Below, one piece after another: positions 35,584 through 44,941 of a stretch of 64,000 nt of DNA. Location: assembly GCA_036520615.1 (NCBI GenBank), contig DATDJI010000028.1, positions 62,001 to 126,000 of the forward strand, given 5' to 3'. Below the pieces are notes generated by a model, which saw nothing but the letters and a program-made list of their open reading frames with translations, made no database searches and was not told the DNA's origin. The stretch is from CAMCXE01 sp036520615 (lineage in GTDB: Bacteria > Pseudomonadota > Gammaproteobacteria > Pseudomonadales > Cellvibrionaceae). The translations under genes and the position numbers were made by a program. Position 1 is the stretch's first letter, and each line of letters starts with the position of its first letter.

Positions 35584-35589
35584 CCTGTT

Positions 35590-37497
35590 ATGAGCCTCCT
35601 ATTGGATGCGCTTAAAAAAGCGGCACTGGAGAAACAGCGTCGCTCGCAAAGCTTGGATGTCGCAGCCGAACACGGCAGCGACAGCGAAGCGCTGCTCAAG
35701 GCACAGGCCACTGTGTCTGAACTGCAGGCGCGGCCTTCGCGCAAAGGCAAGGCGGGCAGCGCCGGGGCGGAGCTGCTGTCCAGTTGGGCACAACCAAAAC
35801 GCTCAAAACGTATGTTTGAGGAGGGTTCATTTACACCCGACACAGTTGAAATGCCAATGGCTCAAGTGGATCTAAGCAAGCCTGCGGCCGAGCGTGCAGA
35901 CCCGGCTGAGTCCTCGGTCTTTAGCGCTATAACTGACAACGACGATGACGCGTCGGCGGGTTCCGCCGCGTGTGAATTTATTGATATCAGTGATTTGGAT
36001 TTTGCCGCATTGGTGGGTTTTGTCGAGCCTGAGCCCCTGTCTGTCGCATCGACCCAAGCTTTAGACACACCGTCGCCGCATACCATTACTACCGCTGCGC
36101 CGACGCTTGAACCGCAAGTGCCAGGGGCAGCGTCAACAGCTGAGTTGGCGAATTTAGATGCAGGCGTAGTGGGTGACGAGCTGATACCAGAGATTCAAAC
36201 AGCCGATACACCAGTCGATGTAGAGATTGCGCAGAGCGCCACCGAGCCGCCAACATCAGCTGCCGCCACCTCCGGTGTGAGTAATCCGCCTGCGCAATTT
36301 TCCCCTGGTGCGGGTAAACAAGCTTTAGCTGCCTTGTTAAGCAAAAGCCAAAAAATCGCTAGCCGTAACCGTCGCCGCTTGACCGCCATGTATTGCTTGT
36401 TGCTGGTTACGGCGGCAGCTTTAGTGGGGATTTATTACTATTTGTTGCACAGAGACGACGCTCCGCTGTTACTCGCTCCACCTGTGCAGTCCGCAGCGCC
36501 ACCGGCAGACGAGCCTGGTATCGCGGGACCAATCAGCGAGGCTCCGGCAGCTGCAACTGTTGAAGCCGACGAAGCCAAAGTGGCTGCGGCAGAGGCCAGC
36601 ATTTCAGCGGACCTGGCCTCACAGGCTGCCACTGTACAACCGCCGAGCCCGACGACTGAAACTGCGATAGCGGAGCGCGCAGCCCCGGCCAATGACGCCA
36701 ATTTTTCTCCCGACTCCGACTCCCGGGCGAGTGAGCACGCGGCTGCAGCGCCTCAGGCGGAGCCATCGCCCCGCGTGGTGATTAATCGCGATCCTACTTC
36801 AGGCTTGTCGCCGGTTGTTACGCGATTAGATGGCGAGGCTGAACCAGCGGCGCCTACTCCTGTTCATACCGGTACAACTGCTGTGTTGGCCTATCAACCC
36901 GCGCCGGAGGATACCTTGGCGTCAGCAGTAGAGCGCGGCTATGCCGCCTTTGAAGCGGGTGATTTGGATAAAGCTGCTCAGGCTTATCAACAGGCCTTAA
37001 GCCAGGATGCTAATCAGCGTGATGCCTTGTTGGGCGCAGCAGCCGTAGCGTTGCAAAAGGGCCAGGCGAACGAGGCGTTAAATTTTTACCAACAGCGTTT
37101 AGCTCGAGCGCCAAAAGATGATTACGCCCAAGCCGGTATCTTAGCCATAGGCGCGCAAACCTCACCTAACCCGCAACTTGATAGCGAATTAAACCGCCTA
37201 TTGCTCACCTATCCACAGGCAGCTCATCTGCATTATCTACAGGGCACTTTGTATGCTCAGCGTCAGCAATGGGCAGCGGCACAGCTGGCATTTTTGGCCG
37301 CTTGGCAACTGGACAACCAAAACCCAAACGTTGCCTGTGACTTGGCAATCGCATTTGACCATTTACAAGTCCCTGAAGAGGCGAGGCGGTTCTACCGCCA
37401 GGCGTTAAGCCTCAGCCAAGGTCAAACAATTAGTTTTTCAGCGGCAGCTATCCGCGCGCGCTTAGCTGAATTAGACGGTAGCGGTGTACCCCGATGA
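35590..37497 (+). CDS. mshN: MSHA biogenesis protein MshN-like, TPR
   Basis: 635 residues. It begins with MSLLLDALKKAALEKQ, the conserved N-terminal helix of MshN/GspB-like proteins. A long acidic, Ala/Pro/Glu-rich low-complexity region spans about 25-250. One membrane helix is at about 262-284 (MYCLLLVTAAALVGIYYYLL). A second Ala/Pro-rich periplasmic linker follows to about 430. The C-terminus has tandem tetratricopeptide repeats (AFEAGDLDKAAQAYQQAL, AALQKGQANEALNFYQQ). It probably stabilises the secretin or pilus platform across the periplasm. It starts 6 nt after mshL and overlaps mshE by 4 nt. Confidence 0.85.
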   Translation: MSLLLDALKKAALEKQRRSQSLDVAAEHGSDSEALLKAQATVSELQARPSRKGKAGSAGAELLSSWAQPKRSKRMFEEGSFTPDTVEMPMAQVDLSKPAAERADPAESSVFSAITDNDDDASAGSAACEFIDISDLDFAALVGFVEPEPLSVASTQALDTPSPHTITTAAPTLEPQVPGAASTAELANLDAGVVGDELIPEIQTADTPVDVEIAQSATEPPTSAAATSGVSNPPAQFSPGAGKQALAALLSKSQKIASRNRRRLTAMYCLLLVTAAALVGIYYYLLHRDDAPLLLAPPVQSAAPPADEPGIAGPISEAPAAATVEADEAKVAAAEASISADLASQAATVQPPSPTTETAIAERAAPANDANFSPDSDSRASEHAAAAPQAEPSPRVVINRDPTSGLSPVVTRLDGEAEPAAPTPVHTGTTAVLAYQPAPEDTLASAVERGYAAFEAGDLDKAAQAYQQALSQDANQRDALLGAAAVALQKGQANEALNFYQQRLARAPKDDYAQAGILAIGAQTSPNPQLDSELNRLLLTYPQAAHLHYLQGTLYAQRQQWAAAQLAFLAAWQLDNQNPNVACDLAIAFDHLQVPEEARRFYRQALSLSQGQTISFSAAAIRARLAELDGSGVPR

Positions 37498-39194
37498 GTG
37501 ATGCCGCCCCGATGAAAAAGCGCTTAGGCGACGAGCTGATCGATAAGGGTTTGGTAAGCCCTGACCAGGTCGTCATCGCCATTACCGAACAGAAAAAAAC
37601 TGGCAAACCTTTGGGCCACACGCTGGTGGATTTGGGTTTTGTTTCTGAATCGGTCATGCGCGATGTGCTCAGTGAAGCTATGGGCCGCGACAGTATCGAC
37701 CTGTCTAAAGCTGTACCTGATCCGGACGCCGTCAAACTAATATCCAAACAGTTGGCCGTGCGCCACCGCGTTCTGCCGGTCAGTTTTGACCCGCAAACCC
37801 GGCGCCTGCAATTGGCTATGACCGACATTTATGATGTGATCGCTCTAGATCGCATTCGCGCCAGCATGGCATCGGATATTGCCGTTGAGCCTTTGCTCGC
37901 CAGCGAAAGTGAAATTCGTTTTGCCATCGACCAGTTTTATGGCTACGAGCTGTCGGTTGACGGAATTTTGCGCGAGATCGAAACCGGTGTTGTGGATTAC
38001 CAAAGCTTGGATCTAAGCGGTGCGGAGTACAGCCAGCCGTTGGTGCGCTTGGTGGATGCCATTTTGTCGGATGCGGTGAAGCGCGACGCCTCGGATTTGC
38101 ACTTTGAGCCTGAGCAGGGTTTTCTGCGCTTGCGCTATCGCATAGATGGTGTGTTGCGGCAAATTCGCAGCCTTCATAAAGATTATTGGTCGGCAATTGC
38201 CGTGCGCTTGAAGGTAATGGCGGGCATGAATATCGCCGAGACCCGCAGCCCTCAGGATGGCCGTATCTCGTTGCGAGTGGGCGGGCACCGCATTGACTTT
38301 CGTGTTTCCGCGCTGCCGACAACACACGGTGAGAATATTGTGTTGCGGGTGCTCGATCGCTCGAAGGGCATAGTGCCGCTGGAAAAACTTAATTTGCACC
38401 CGGACAACCTGGATCTGCTCAAGCTATTAATGGGCCGCCCTGAGGGTATTATTCTCGTCACTGGCCCCACCGGCAGCGGCAAAACCACGACGCTGTATTC
38501 GATGCTGAATTTCCGCAAATCCATCGAAGTGAACATTATGACTTTGGAGGATCCGGTGGAGTATCCGATGGATATGATTCGCCAGACCTCGATTAATGAA
38601 GTGGCCAAAATGGATTTTGCCAGCGGTATCCGCTCGCTGATGCGCCAAGACCCAGACATTATTTTGGTGGGCGAGGTGCGCGATGAAGCTACCGCCGAAA
38701 TGGCCCTGCGCGCGGCTATGACCGGCCACCAGGTGTTCACCACTTTGCACACGAATTCAGCGCTAGGCGCGATTCCCCGCCTGCTGGATATCGGCATTAA
38801 GCCGGACATTATGGCGGGCAATATTATCGGCGTTATCGGCCAGCGGCTGCTGCGAACGCTCTGTAAATTCTGTAAACGGCCACGGCCAGCTGAAGAGGTG
38901 GAGCAGCTGATTTTGGGGGTGGCCGAGCCTGTCACACTCTGGGAGCCCTGCGGCTGTGAACGCTGCAGCGGCACCGGCTATAAAGGCCGTGTCTCGGTAA
39001 TGGAAATATTAAAAATGGATGCGGAGTTGGACGAGCTCATTACTCAGCGCGCCAGCATGCGTGTGATGCTCAAGCACGCTCAGAGCAATGGTTTTAAAAC
39101 CATGGCGGACGATGGCGTACGACGTGTATTAGACGGCGATACCACTCTTGAAGAGCTCAGCCGCGTCGTGGATTTAACCGGGCGGTTGCAGTAG
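37494..39194 (+). CDS. mshE: MSHA pilus assembly ATPase MshE with c-di-GMP-binding N-domain
   Basis: 566 residues. The N-terminal MshEN motif reads RLGDELIDKGLVSPDQ (from Arg10), then a second GKPLGHTLVDLGFVSE block. This matches the RLGxxL...GL...Q pattern that binds c-di-GMP in Vibrio MshE. The C-terminal GspE/PilB ATPase has Walker A GPTGSGKTT (about 323-331), the Asp box and Walker B (DPDIILVGEVRD), a His box (FTTLHT) and a tetracysteine zinc site (CKFC and CGCERC). It powers pilus extension. Overlap with mshN (ATGA) and 2-nt gap to mshG show a tight operon. Signalling link: c-di-GMP should activate pilus extension. Confidence 0.95.
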   Translation: MSDAAPMKKRLGDELIDKGLVSPDQVVIAITEQKKTGKPLGHTLVDLGFVSESVMRDVLSEAMGRDSIDLSKAVPDPDAVKLISKQLAVRHRVLPVSFDPQTRRLQLAMTDIYDVIALDRIRASMASDIAVEPLLASESEIRFAIDQFYGYELSVDGILREIETGVVDYQSLDLSGAEYSQPLVRLVDAILSDAVKRDASDLHFEPEQGFLRLRYRIDGVLRQIRSLHKDYWSAIAVRLKVMAGMNIAETRSPQDGRISLRVGGHRIDFRVSALPTTHGENIVLRVLDRSKGIVPLEKLNLHPDNLDLLKLLMGRPEGIILVTGPTGSGKTTTLYSMLNFRKSIEVNIMTLEDPVEYPMDMIRQTSINEVAKMDFASGIRSLMRQDPDIILVGEVRDEATAEMALRAAMTGHQVFTTLHTNSALGAIPRLLDIGIKPDIMAGNIIGVIGQRLLRTLCKFCKRPRPAEEVEQLILGVAEPVTLWEPCGCERCSGTGYKGRVSVMEILKMDAELDELITQRASMRVMLKHAQSNGFKTMADDGVRRVLDGDTTLEELSRVVDLTGRLQ

Positions 39195-39196
39195 TT

Positions 39197-40399
39197 ATGG
39201 CCCAGTTCAAATACAAGGCGGTGGATAAAAGCGGTGTGTTGGCTAAGGGGCGCACCCAGGCTGCAAACTTGTTGGACTTGGAACACCGCCTAATGCAGCA
39301 GGGCCAGGATTTAATTACCTGCGAGGAGATTAAATCCAATGGCATGTTTCGCGGCCGCCATAAGCTGACTCGACGCGATGTGATAAACATGGTGTTTCAG
39401 CTGGAACAGCTGACCAAATCCGGCGTGCCTCTTCTCGAGGGTTTAGCCGATCTGCGCGATAGTACAGTCGCAGGCTACTACCACGATGTGCTGGCAAGCC
39501 TGGTTGAATCGATCGAAGGCGGCAAAACCTTTTCTGCCGCGCTGGCTGACTTCCCGCAGGATTTTGATACGGTTTTTATTGCGCTAATTGCGGTAGGTGA
39601 GGAGACCGGTGAGCTGCCGAAAATTCTTAAAGACATGGGCGAAACTCTGCGCTGGACGGATGAATTAATTGCCGCCACGGTAAAAATAATTATTTATCCG
39701 GCCATAGTCGCGGTGGTGGTGTTTGCTGTAGCGGCGTTTTTAATGATTTACCTGGTACCGAAAATTGTACCGTTCGTAAAAGAAATGGGCGCAGAAGTAC
39801 CTATTCATACACTAGCCTTAATCGCTGTATCGGACTTTTTTATTCACTACTGGTGGTTGTTAATTTTGCTGCCAGCGGCGCTTACGGCGGTGTTTAAAGC
39901 AGCGGTAAAAAAATCCCCTGCGTTGCGTTTGAAATTTGACGGCATAAAGTTGCGGTTACCCATTTTTGGCCAAATCAGCTTCAAGATTAAATTGGCCCGC
40001 TTTGCCAGCTACATGGCGCTTTTATACGCCTCGGGCATCACAGTGTTACGGGCACTGGAGATCTGCCAGGCCCTCGTCGATAACACCGTAATGGCCGCCG
40101 CGATTGAACGCGCTGGCCGCTCGATCGCCGAAGGTAGCAGCATCAGCGAGAGTTTTGCGCGGCTAGGGCTGTTCCCGCCGTTAGTCGTGCGCATGTTAAA
40201 AGTGGGCGAGCACACGGGTAATTTGGATGAAGCCCTGCTCAACGTTAGCTATTTTTATAACCGCGAGGTGCAAGAGGCAATTGCCACAATCGAGCCTGCG
40301 ATCAGCCCAATTTTGACCGTGGTCATGGGCACGTTATTAGGTTGGATTATGTTATCGGTGCTAGGCCCTGTTTGGGATGCTGTGAGCAAGGCGGGCTAA
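39197..40399 (+). CDS. mshG: MSHA inner-membrane platform protein MshG
   Basis: 400 residues. Two GspF/PilC domains (about 65-190 and 270-390), each with a helical cytoplasmic bundle followed by membrane helices (IIIYPAIVAVVVFAVAAFLMIYLV; WWLLILLPAALTAV; ILTVVMGTLLGWIMLSVLGP). The start MAQFKYKAVDKSGV is typical of the family. It forms the membrane rotor contacted by MshE. Its stop overlaps the start of the next gene by 1 nt (TAATG). Confidence 0.95.
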   Translation: MAQFKYKAVDKSGVLAKGRTQAANLLDLEHRLMQQGQDLITCEEIKSNGMFRGRHKLTRRDVINMVFQLEQLTKSGVPLLEGLADLRDSTVAGYYHDVLASLVESIEGGKTFSAALADFPQDFDTVFIALIAVGEETGELPKILKDMGETLRWTDELIAATVKIIIYPAIVAVVVFAVAAFLMIYLVPKIVPFVKEMGAEVPIHTLALIAVSDFFIHYWWLLILLPAALTAVFKAAVKKSPALRLKFDGIKLRLPIFGQISFKIKLARFASYMALLYASGITVLRALEICQALVDNTVMAAAIERAGRSIAEGSSISESFARLGLFPPLVVRMLKVGEHTGNLDEALLNVSYFYNREVQEAIATIEPAISPILTVVMGTLLGWIMLSVLGPVWDAVSKAG

Positions 40400-42297
40400 T
40401 GGCTAGACGGATATTTTATTTTGCCGGTTACCGCCTGAAAGTATTTGAATGGCAGGGTAAAGAATTATTGGGTGAGTGTGTATTCGAGCCTACGGACGCG
40501 GGGTTTGCAGATTTTGAAGCCTATTTAACGCAGGCAACAGTTTTACCGGTGCAGCTTTTGGTGGATTTGATCGAAGAAGATTTCCGCCGCGAAATCATTC
40601 CCCATGTCGGCGCTCGGGATCGCAAAGCCCTTGTGGCGCGTTTGGTGGATCGCTTGTATCGCGGCGAGCCTTGTGTTCATGTCATGCCGTTAGGCCGCAG
40701 TACGGAGGGCAGGCGGGATGATGTTTTATTGCTGTCGGCGCTTACCAATAGCGAGATTCTAGCGCCTTGGCTTACGCGCTTGGCCGCTCGGGAAATCCCT
40801 TTAGCGGGGATTTGGTCTGTGCCCTTATTAAGCGCCAAGCTACTGAGCGCTTGTACAGCGGGGGAGGCCAATATTCTGCTGCTGTCGCAACAGATCCGCA
40901 CCGCTTACCGGGAGACCTATTTTAACAATGGCCAGCTGGTGTTCTCCCGGCAGGCAAAGTTAGAGCGCGGTTTGCGCGATCAAATCGACGCGCAGGGCCA
41001 AGCGAAATCAATCACTAGCGGCAGCGAACAAATTCGGATCTTTCTAACCAATCAACGCACTATGGCGTTTTCCGACAAGCTCTATGTCTACTCGATAGTA
41101 CCCCAGGAATCGGTCGCACCCCTGACAGAGCTGACTACTAGTTCCAGCGGCATCACCTACTATTTTGTGCCGCTGCCAGAGTTGTACGCACACTTCAAAT
41201 TATCTGCAGATATAACCCCCAAAGAAGACACGCTATTTTCCTACCTCTGCGCGTGCGCCCCCTTAACGCTCGATCATTACGCCACCCATGCGCAGAAAAA
41301 ATTTGCCCGGCGTTTGCGCGCCGATTATTGGTTGGGGCGGGCCTCAGTTTTAGTCAGCGTACTGCTACTGGTGGCAGCAAGTTTCCTATGGCTGTACAGC
41401 GCGGATATCGAGCAGCGACATTTGCTGCTGACGCAACAACAGCGATTGTTAGATCAGCGCTACCAGCGCGAATACGCACCGCATCAACAAGTGCTGGACA
41501 GTGCATTGCAGTTGCAAACTACTGTGGAATTTATCCGGGGCCTGCAGCGCGAAGCACACCAAAGCCCCGATCGCTTAATGGCGCGGTTGGCTGAAGTTTT
41601 CAGCCAACCGCGTTTTAGTCAATTGCAACTAGACAGCCTGGATTGGAAGAAATACCCACCGGGCCAACTGCAATTGCTCGTGCAACAGGCGCAGGCGAGT
41701 GTAACGGGCGCGACCGCTGGTGAAGCGGAGCCTGCGACTGAGGCTTCTGCAACAGCAGATCACCTGCAAGCGTCAATTACTTTGGGTGGCTTTTTACAGC
41801 GGGGCGGGTTGAGTTACCGCGCGACCGTAGAGTTGATGACGCAGTTTGCCGCCGCTTTAAGTCAATTGCCGGAGATTGCCTCGGTAGTGGTTGTGCGTAT
41901 GCCTGTTGATGTGCGCCCGCCAGTAACCTTTGTGGAAGACACAGGCACACAAGCGCGGCTTTTTAACCCTCAGCAGGAGCAGGAGAATAACCACTTTGAA
42001 ATTTTACTCGCCATCGCCTTACCCCCACCTTTAATTGCGCTGGATACAGAACCCTCTGCAGATGAACCCATACAACCCGCTGCGCAAGAAGAGCCTCAAG
42101 CGCCGGATCAAGAGCCTTCAGCGCGAGGTAAAGAACATTCAGCGCAGGGTAAAGAGCCCTCGGCGCGAGGGAAAGAGCCTTCGGCGGTAAGAAATCAACC
42201 CTCAGAGCTAAGCAAAGAATCTTCCGCCAACGAGATATCTCTAACTTCAAACGACCAGGGAGCAGCGTTAAATAATGCAGGGCAGGTTGCGGCATGA
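40399..42297 (+). CDS. Pilus assembly protein, MshI/PilM-PilN-like
   Basis: 632 residues from ATG 40399 (TAATG overlap with mshG; the longer open frame reads into mshG). The N-terminal 310 residues (YRLKVFEWQGKELLGEC, LLVDLIEEDFRRE) resemble the actin-like cytoplasmic part of MshI/PilM/GspL, though strongly diverged. A single membrane helix (VLVSVLLLVAASFLWLY, about 316-333) is followed by a periplasmic coiled segment and ferredoxin-like region as in PilN. This suggests a PilM-PilN fusion that joins the ATPase side to the periplasm. The C-terminal tail is low complexity, with a 21-bp tandem repeat. It overlaps the next gene by 4 nt. Confidence 0.75.
   Translation: MARRIFYFAGYRLKVFEWQGKELLGECVFEPTDAGFADFEAYLTQATVLPVQLLVDLIEEDFRREIIPHVGARDRKALVARLVDRLYRGEPCVHVMPLGRSTEGRRDDVLLLSALTNSEILAPWLTRLAAREIPLAGIWSVPLLSAKLLSACTAGEANILLLSQQIRTAYRETYFNNGQLVFSRQAKLERGLRDQIDAQGQAKSITSGSEQIRIFLTNQRTMAFSDKLYVYSIVPQESVAPLTELTTSSSGITYYFVPLPELYAHFKLSADITPKEDTLFSYLCACAPLTLDHYATHAQKKFARRLRADYWLGRASVLVSVLLLVAASFLWLYSADIEQRHLLLTQQQRLLDQRYQREYAPHQQVLDSALQLQTTVEFIRGLQREAHQSPDRLMARLAEVFSQPRFSQLQLDSLDWKKYPPGQLQLLVQQAQASVTGATAGEAEPATEASATADHLQASITLGGFLQRGGLSYRATVELMTQFAAALSQLPEIASVVVVRMPVDVRPPVTFVEDTGTQARLFNPQQEQENNHFEILLAIALPPPLIALDTEPSADEPIQPAAQEEPQAPDQEPSARGKEHSAQGKEPSARGKEPSAVRNQPSELSKESSANEISLTSNDQGAALNNAGQVAA
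42108..42191 (+). repeat. 21-bp coding tandem repeat in the MshI-like tail
   Basis: Four diverged units encode E(P/H)SA(R/Q)GK: GAGCCTTCAGCGCGAGGTAA and variants, the last one degenerate. A following stretch (NQPSELSKESSAN) looks like older decayed units. Unit number may vary between strains. Confidence 0.75.
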
Positions 42298-42974
42298 TGA
42301 AGCTGCCGCGTTTGCTGGACGAATTACTGAACCCTAGCCCTGCAGCAATGCACAGCCGGTGGCGACGGCATTGGCTAAAGGCCACGGGCTTCGGTCTCTC
42401 ACTGGGTATTTTGGCGTTGGCAGTCCATGAACAACAAATAACGATGAAGGCTTTTGTCTCCAGCCAGCAGCAGTACCAACAGCAGCAGGGCGCGCACCAA
42501 ACTGCCCAATCGGCCGCTGGCCTGTTGGCGCTCTATCAAGCCCATTACGATCAACTGCACGCTCAGGGCGTCATCGGCGACGCCCGGCGGTTGCAATGGG
42601 TTGAGGCGCTGAACGCAAGTGCTAACCAGCTTGGCATACCGCAAGTGCGTTTTACCCTGGCAGCTACAGCCGCCGCTAATGAGACGAATACGTTTTTCAG
42701 CGCAGAGGGGTTGGGGCTGACTGTTACGCCTATGCGATTGGATTTTTCTTTAGTACATGAAGGGGATTTTTATCGGCTGATCGCTGACTTGCGCAGCCGT
42801 GCGCAAGGTTTATTTAGCGTGCAAAACTGCGCGATCAGGCGCAAACAGGAGGCCAGTACCGCGGAGTCTGTTGAGCAACCGACAGGCGAGAATGAGGTGG
42901 CCTCTGAACGAATTGCGGGCGAATGCGATTTGATCTGGTACAACCTGGCAGCTATCTCCTCAGTTGCCGAATGA
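42294..42974 (+). CDS. Pilus assembly protein, MshJ/PilO-like
   Basis: 226 residues; the ATG overlaps the preceding stop (ATGATGA). A membrane helix lies at about 28-44 (TGFGLSLGILALAV) after a short basic cytoplasmic tail. It is followed by a Gln-rich coiled segment (QQYQQQQGAHQTAQ) and a periplasmic alpha/beta region (LRLDFSLVHEGDFYRLIADL) as in MshJ or PilO. These proteins form the inner-membrane alignment complex with the PilN-like partner. The recognition is by size, topology and position more than sequence motif. Confidence 0.7.
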   Translation: MMKLPRLLDELLNPSPAAMHSRWRRHWLKATGFGLSLGILALAVHEQQITMKAFVSSQQQYQQQQGAHQTAQSAAGLLALYQAHYDQLHAQGVIGDARRLQWVEALNASANQLGIPQVRFTLAATAAANETNTFFSAEGLGLTVTPMRLDFSLVHEGDFYRLIADLRSRAQGLFSVQNCAIRRKQEASTAESVEQPTGENEVASERIAGECDLIWYNLAAISSVAE

Positions 42975-43157
42975 ACCACTGTGTCAATGACACCCGCTGG
43001 GTTTAGGCGTCTTCGTCAGCAACAAGAGATTGCATTTAGGGCCATAGGCTCCCTTTAAATCCTGCCGTTGGGCATCGGCTAGCAGTGTGGGTTGTTGGAT
43101 TAGCTTCTATATTTATAGGCACTGGTTACGTTTAACCGCCTTGGCTGAGACTTTTGG

Positions 43158-43799
43158 ATGCACTCGATTTTGAATTTGCAGTGCCAGCGCAGCCCACTAG
43201 CAGTTTTAGCTGTGTTATCGCACAGCCTTAAACACTTATCGCGGAGGGCACTCGGGTTGATTTGCATGAGCCTATGTTGGCTGTCGAGCAACTGCGTTCA
43301 AGCTGCTACTAATTCGGTTCAGGCTGATGGGCTGCCGTTTGGGCGGCTATTTAATACACCCGAGCAGCGCCTGCAATTAGATCACTTGCGTCAGTCGGGG
43401 CCCGCCAATGGTGGGGAAACCGTGGCAGATGCAGATGGGGCAGCACAGTCGTTTGAAAATGTACGTTTGTCCGGGGTGATCATACGAGCTGATGGGCAGC
43501 AAAGCCTGTGGCTCAATGGCCAGTTACAACAGCAATCGCAGCGTGCACCTAAACATTCGATTCTAGGCGTTGGCCAACAATCTCAAACGTTGCGTGTGCG
43601 CGTAGGTGCGCCCGGCCGCGTGCTAAAACCTGGGCAGGTCTGGCAACCAGGTAACAAAGGGATACAAGAGGGCTATCAACTACCGCCAGTGCGACCTGTG
43701 GCACCAGCGGATGAACCTGCGGCTTCAGCCCCTGCAACTGTACCCGCGACGGTACCAGCTGCAGCTGCGCCTACGGCCCCCGAGATTAAAACCCCTTGA
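43158..43799 (+). CDS. MshK/PilP-like periplasmic protein
   Basis: 213 residues. The signal peptide is long (about 1-50, LGLICMSLCWLSSNCVQAA); a start at ATG 43266 would also leave a short signal, so the true start is open. The core (FENVRLSGVIIRADGQQSLWLNGQ and the later LRVRVGAPGRVLKPGQVW) matches the MshK pattern of a small beta domain that carries an L.G(I/V)I...G...A.ING motif. A Pro/Ala-rich tail (about 175-213) may span to the secretin. It comes 183 nt after the MshJ-like gene and its TGA stop overlaps the TTG start of the next gene. Confidence 0.7.
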   Translation: MHSILNLQCQRSPLAVLAVLSHSLKHLSRRALGLICMSLCWLSSNCVQAATNSVQADGLPFGRLFNTPEQRLQLDHLRQSGPANGGETVADADGAAQSFENVRLSGVIIRADGQQSLWLNGQLQQQSQRAPKHSILGVGQQSQTLRVRVGAPGRVLKPGQVWQPGNKGIQEGYQLPPVRPVAPADEPAASAPATVPATVPAAAAPTAPEIKTP

Positions 43800-44941
43800 A
43801 CATTAAGCTCGGTTACGAGCGTGGTATGGCTTTGCTCGCCATACTGGGCCTGTTACTACTGATTTTTACTACAGCGTTAATAGCTAGCGTCTCCCATAAC
43901 ACGCAAAGTTACGAGCGGGGCAAGCAGACTTCACTTGCTCTGGCAGCGGTGCGCGATGCGCTTATGGGTTATAGCCTCATGGCCAATACCAAGCCAGAAC
44001 CGCCTGGCAGCTTGCCTTGCCCGGCGCAAAATCGCCAAGGCTCGCCCGTATCTATTAACGTAGCCACGGGGAAGTGCGCGATCCTGCGTGGGCTCGTGCC
44101 ATATCGGATACTCGGCATTGGTGAACCTTTAGATGGCAGCGGCGCGCCGATCTGGTATGCACCGGATGCTGATTTGGCGGGAACTACTAATAATCTGCGC
44201 AATAGTTCAGGCACGAGCAAACTAAGTTTAAAAATTAGCTCGGCTAATCGAACTGAAGCCGTGGCATTTGTGCTTGTAGCGCCCAATCAACCGATTGGTG
44301 CCCAGCAACCTAATACGGCGACGACACTAGTTGCGGCGGAATTCTTAGAAGGGATAAACGGTGCTGCCAATACAACTCAATACGACGACCTAAAAGACGC
44401 TCAACACAATGACCAAATCTTAGCTATGCCCCTGGGCCAATTTTGGACGCAGATAGAACAGCGGGTATTTAAAGATATAGCGAAGTTGTTGCAGGAGTAC
44501 TTAGACAAATGCAAGCTTCACCCTTGGGCGGCAGGTTGGTTAAGCAAAGATGGCATGAGTTTGTCCACCGTGTTCGCAGGTTCCGTGCCGTTAGTTTGGC
44601 CGCCCGATTGCTCAGGAGAATTCGCACCGGCCCCACCTGCAGATGATGGCTGGTTGCGTACCCATTGGAGTGGGCTGTTCTATTACGCTATTTGTGATTT
44701 AGCTGGAGGAAACCCTCCGAACGCTGGTTGTTTACAGGTCACAACGCCAACGGGTATTAAAGCGGCTAAAGTTATAGCAATCGCGCCGGGAGCAGTGTTA
44801 ACCGGTCAGGATCGCAGCCAAGTGGACAAGGAAAATTATTTTGAAGCGCTCAATGCGGACAATAACACCGGTACATTTACGCAAATGCCCGTCAACCAAC
44901 ATACGCAGACGTTTAATGATGTCCTGTTTATTATCCAATAA
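43796..44941 (+). CDS. Minor pseudopilin-like protein (PilX/GspK-type) with TTG start
   Basis: 381 residues from TTG 43796, which overlaps the preceding stop. The TTG start is needed to keep the prepilin leader (MNIKLGYERG) before the hydrophobic helix MALLAILGLLLLIFTTALIAS; an internal ATG at 43826 would remove it. The body is large with Cys pairs (SLPCPAQNRQG...GKCAILRG, HPWAAGW, WPPDCSG, ICDLAGGN...GCLQV). Position 5 after the cleavage is not Glu, as is usual for minor pilins such as GspK. It probably caps the pilus tip. The next gene starts inside its end. Confidence 0.78.
   Translation: MNIKLGYERGMALLAILGLLLLIFTTALIASVSHNTQSYERGKQTSLALAAVRDALMGYSLMANTKPEPPGSLPCPAQNRQGSPVSINVATGKCAILRGLVPYRILGIGEPLDGSGAPIWYAPDADLAGTTNNLRNSSGTSKLSLKISSANRTEAVAFVLVAPNQPIGAQQPNTATTLVAAEFLEGINGAANTTQYDDLKDAQHNDQILAMPLGQFWTQIEQRVFKDIAKLLQEYLDKCKLHPWAAGWLSKDGMSLSTVFAGSVPLVWPPDCSGEFAPAPPADDGWLRTHWSGLFYYAICDLAGGNPPNAGCLQVTTPTGIKAAKVIAIAPGAVLTGQDRSQVDKENYFEALNADNNTGTFTQMPVNQHTQTFNDVLFIIQ

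Noticed and set aside
38252..38974. 240-codon minus-strand frame within mshE
   Set aside because: Shadow of a highly conserved ATPase coding region.
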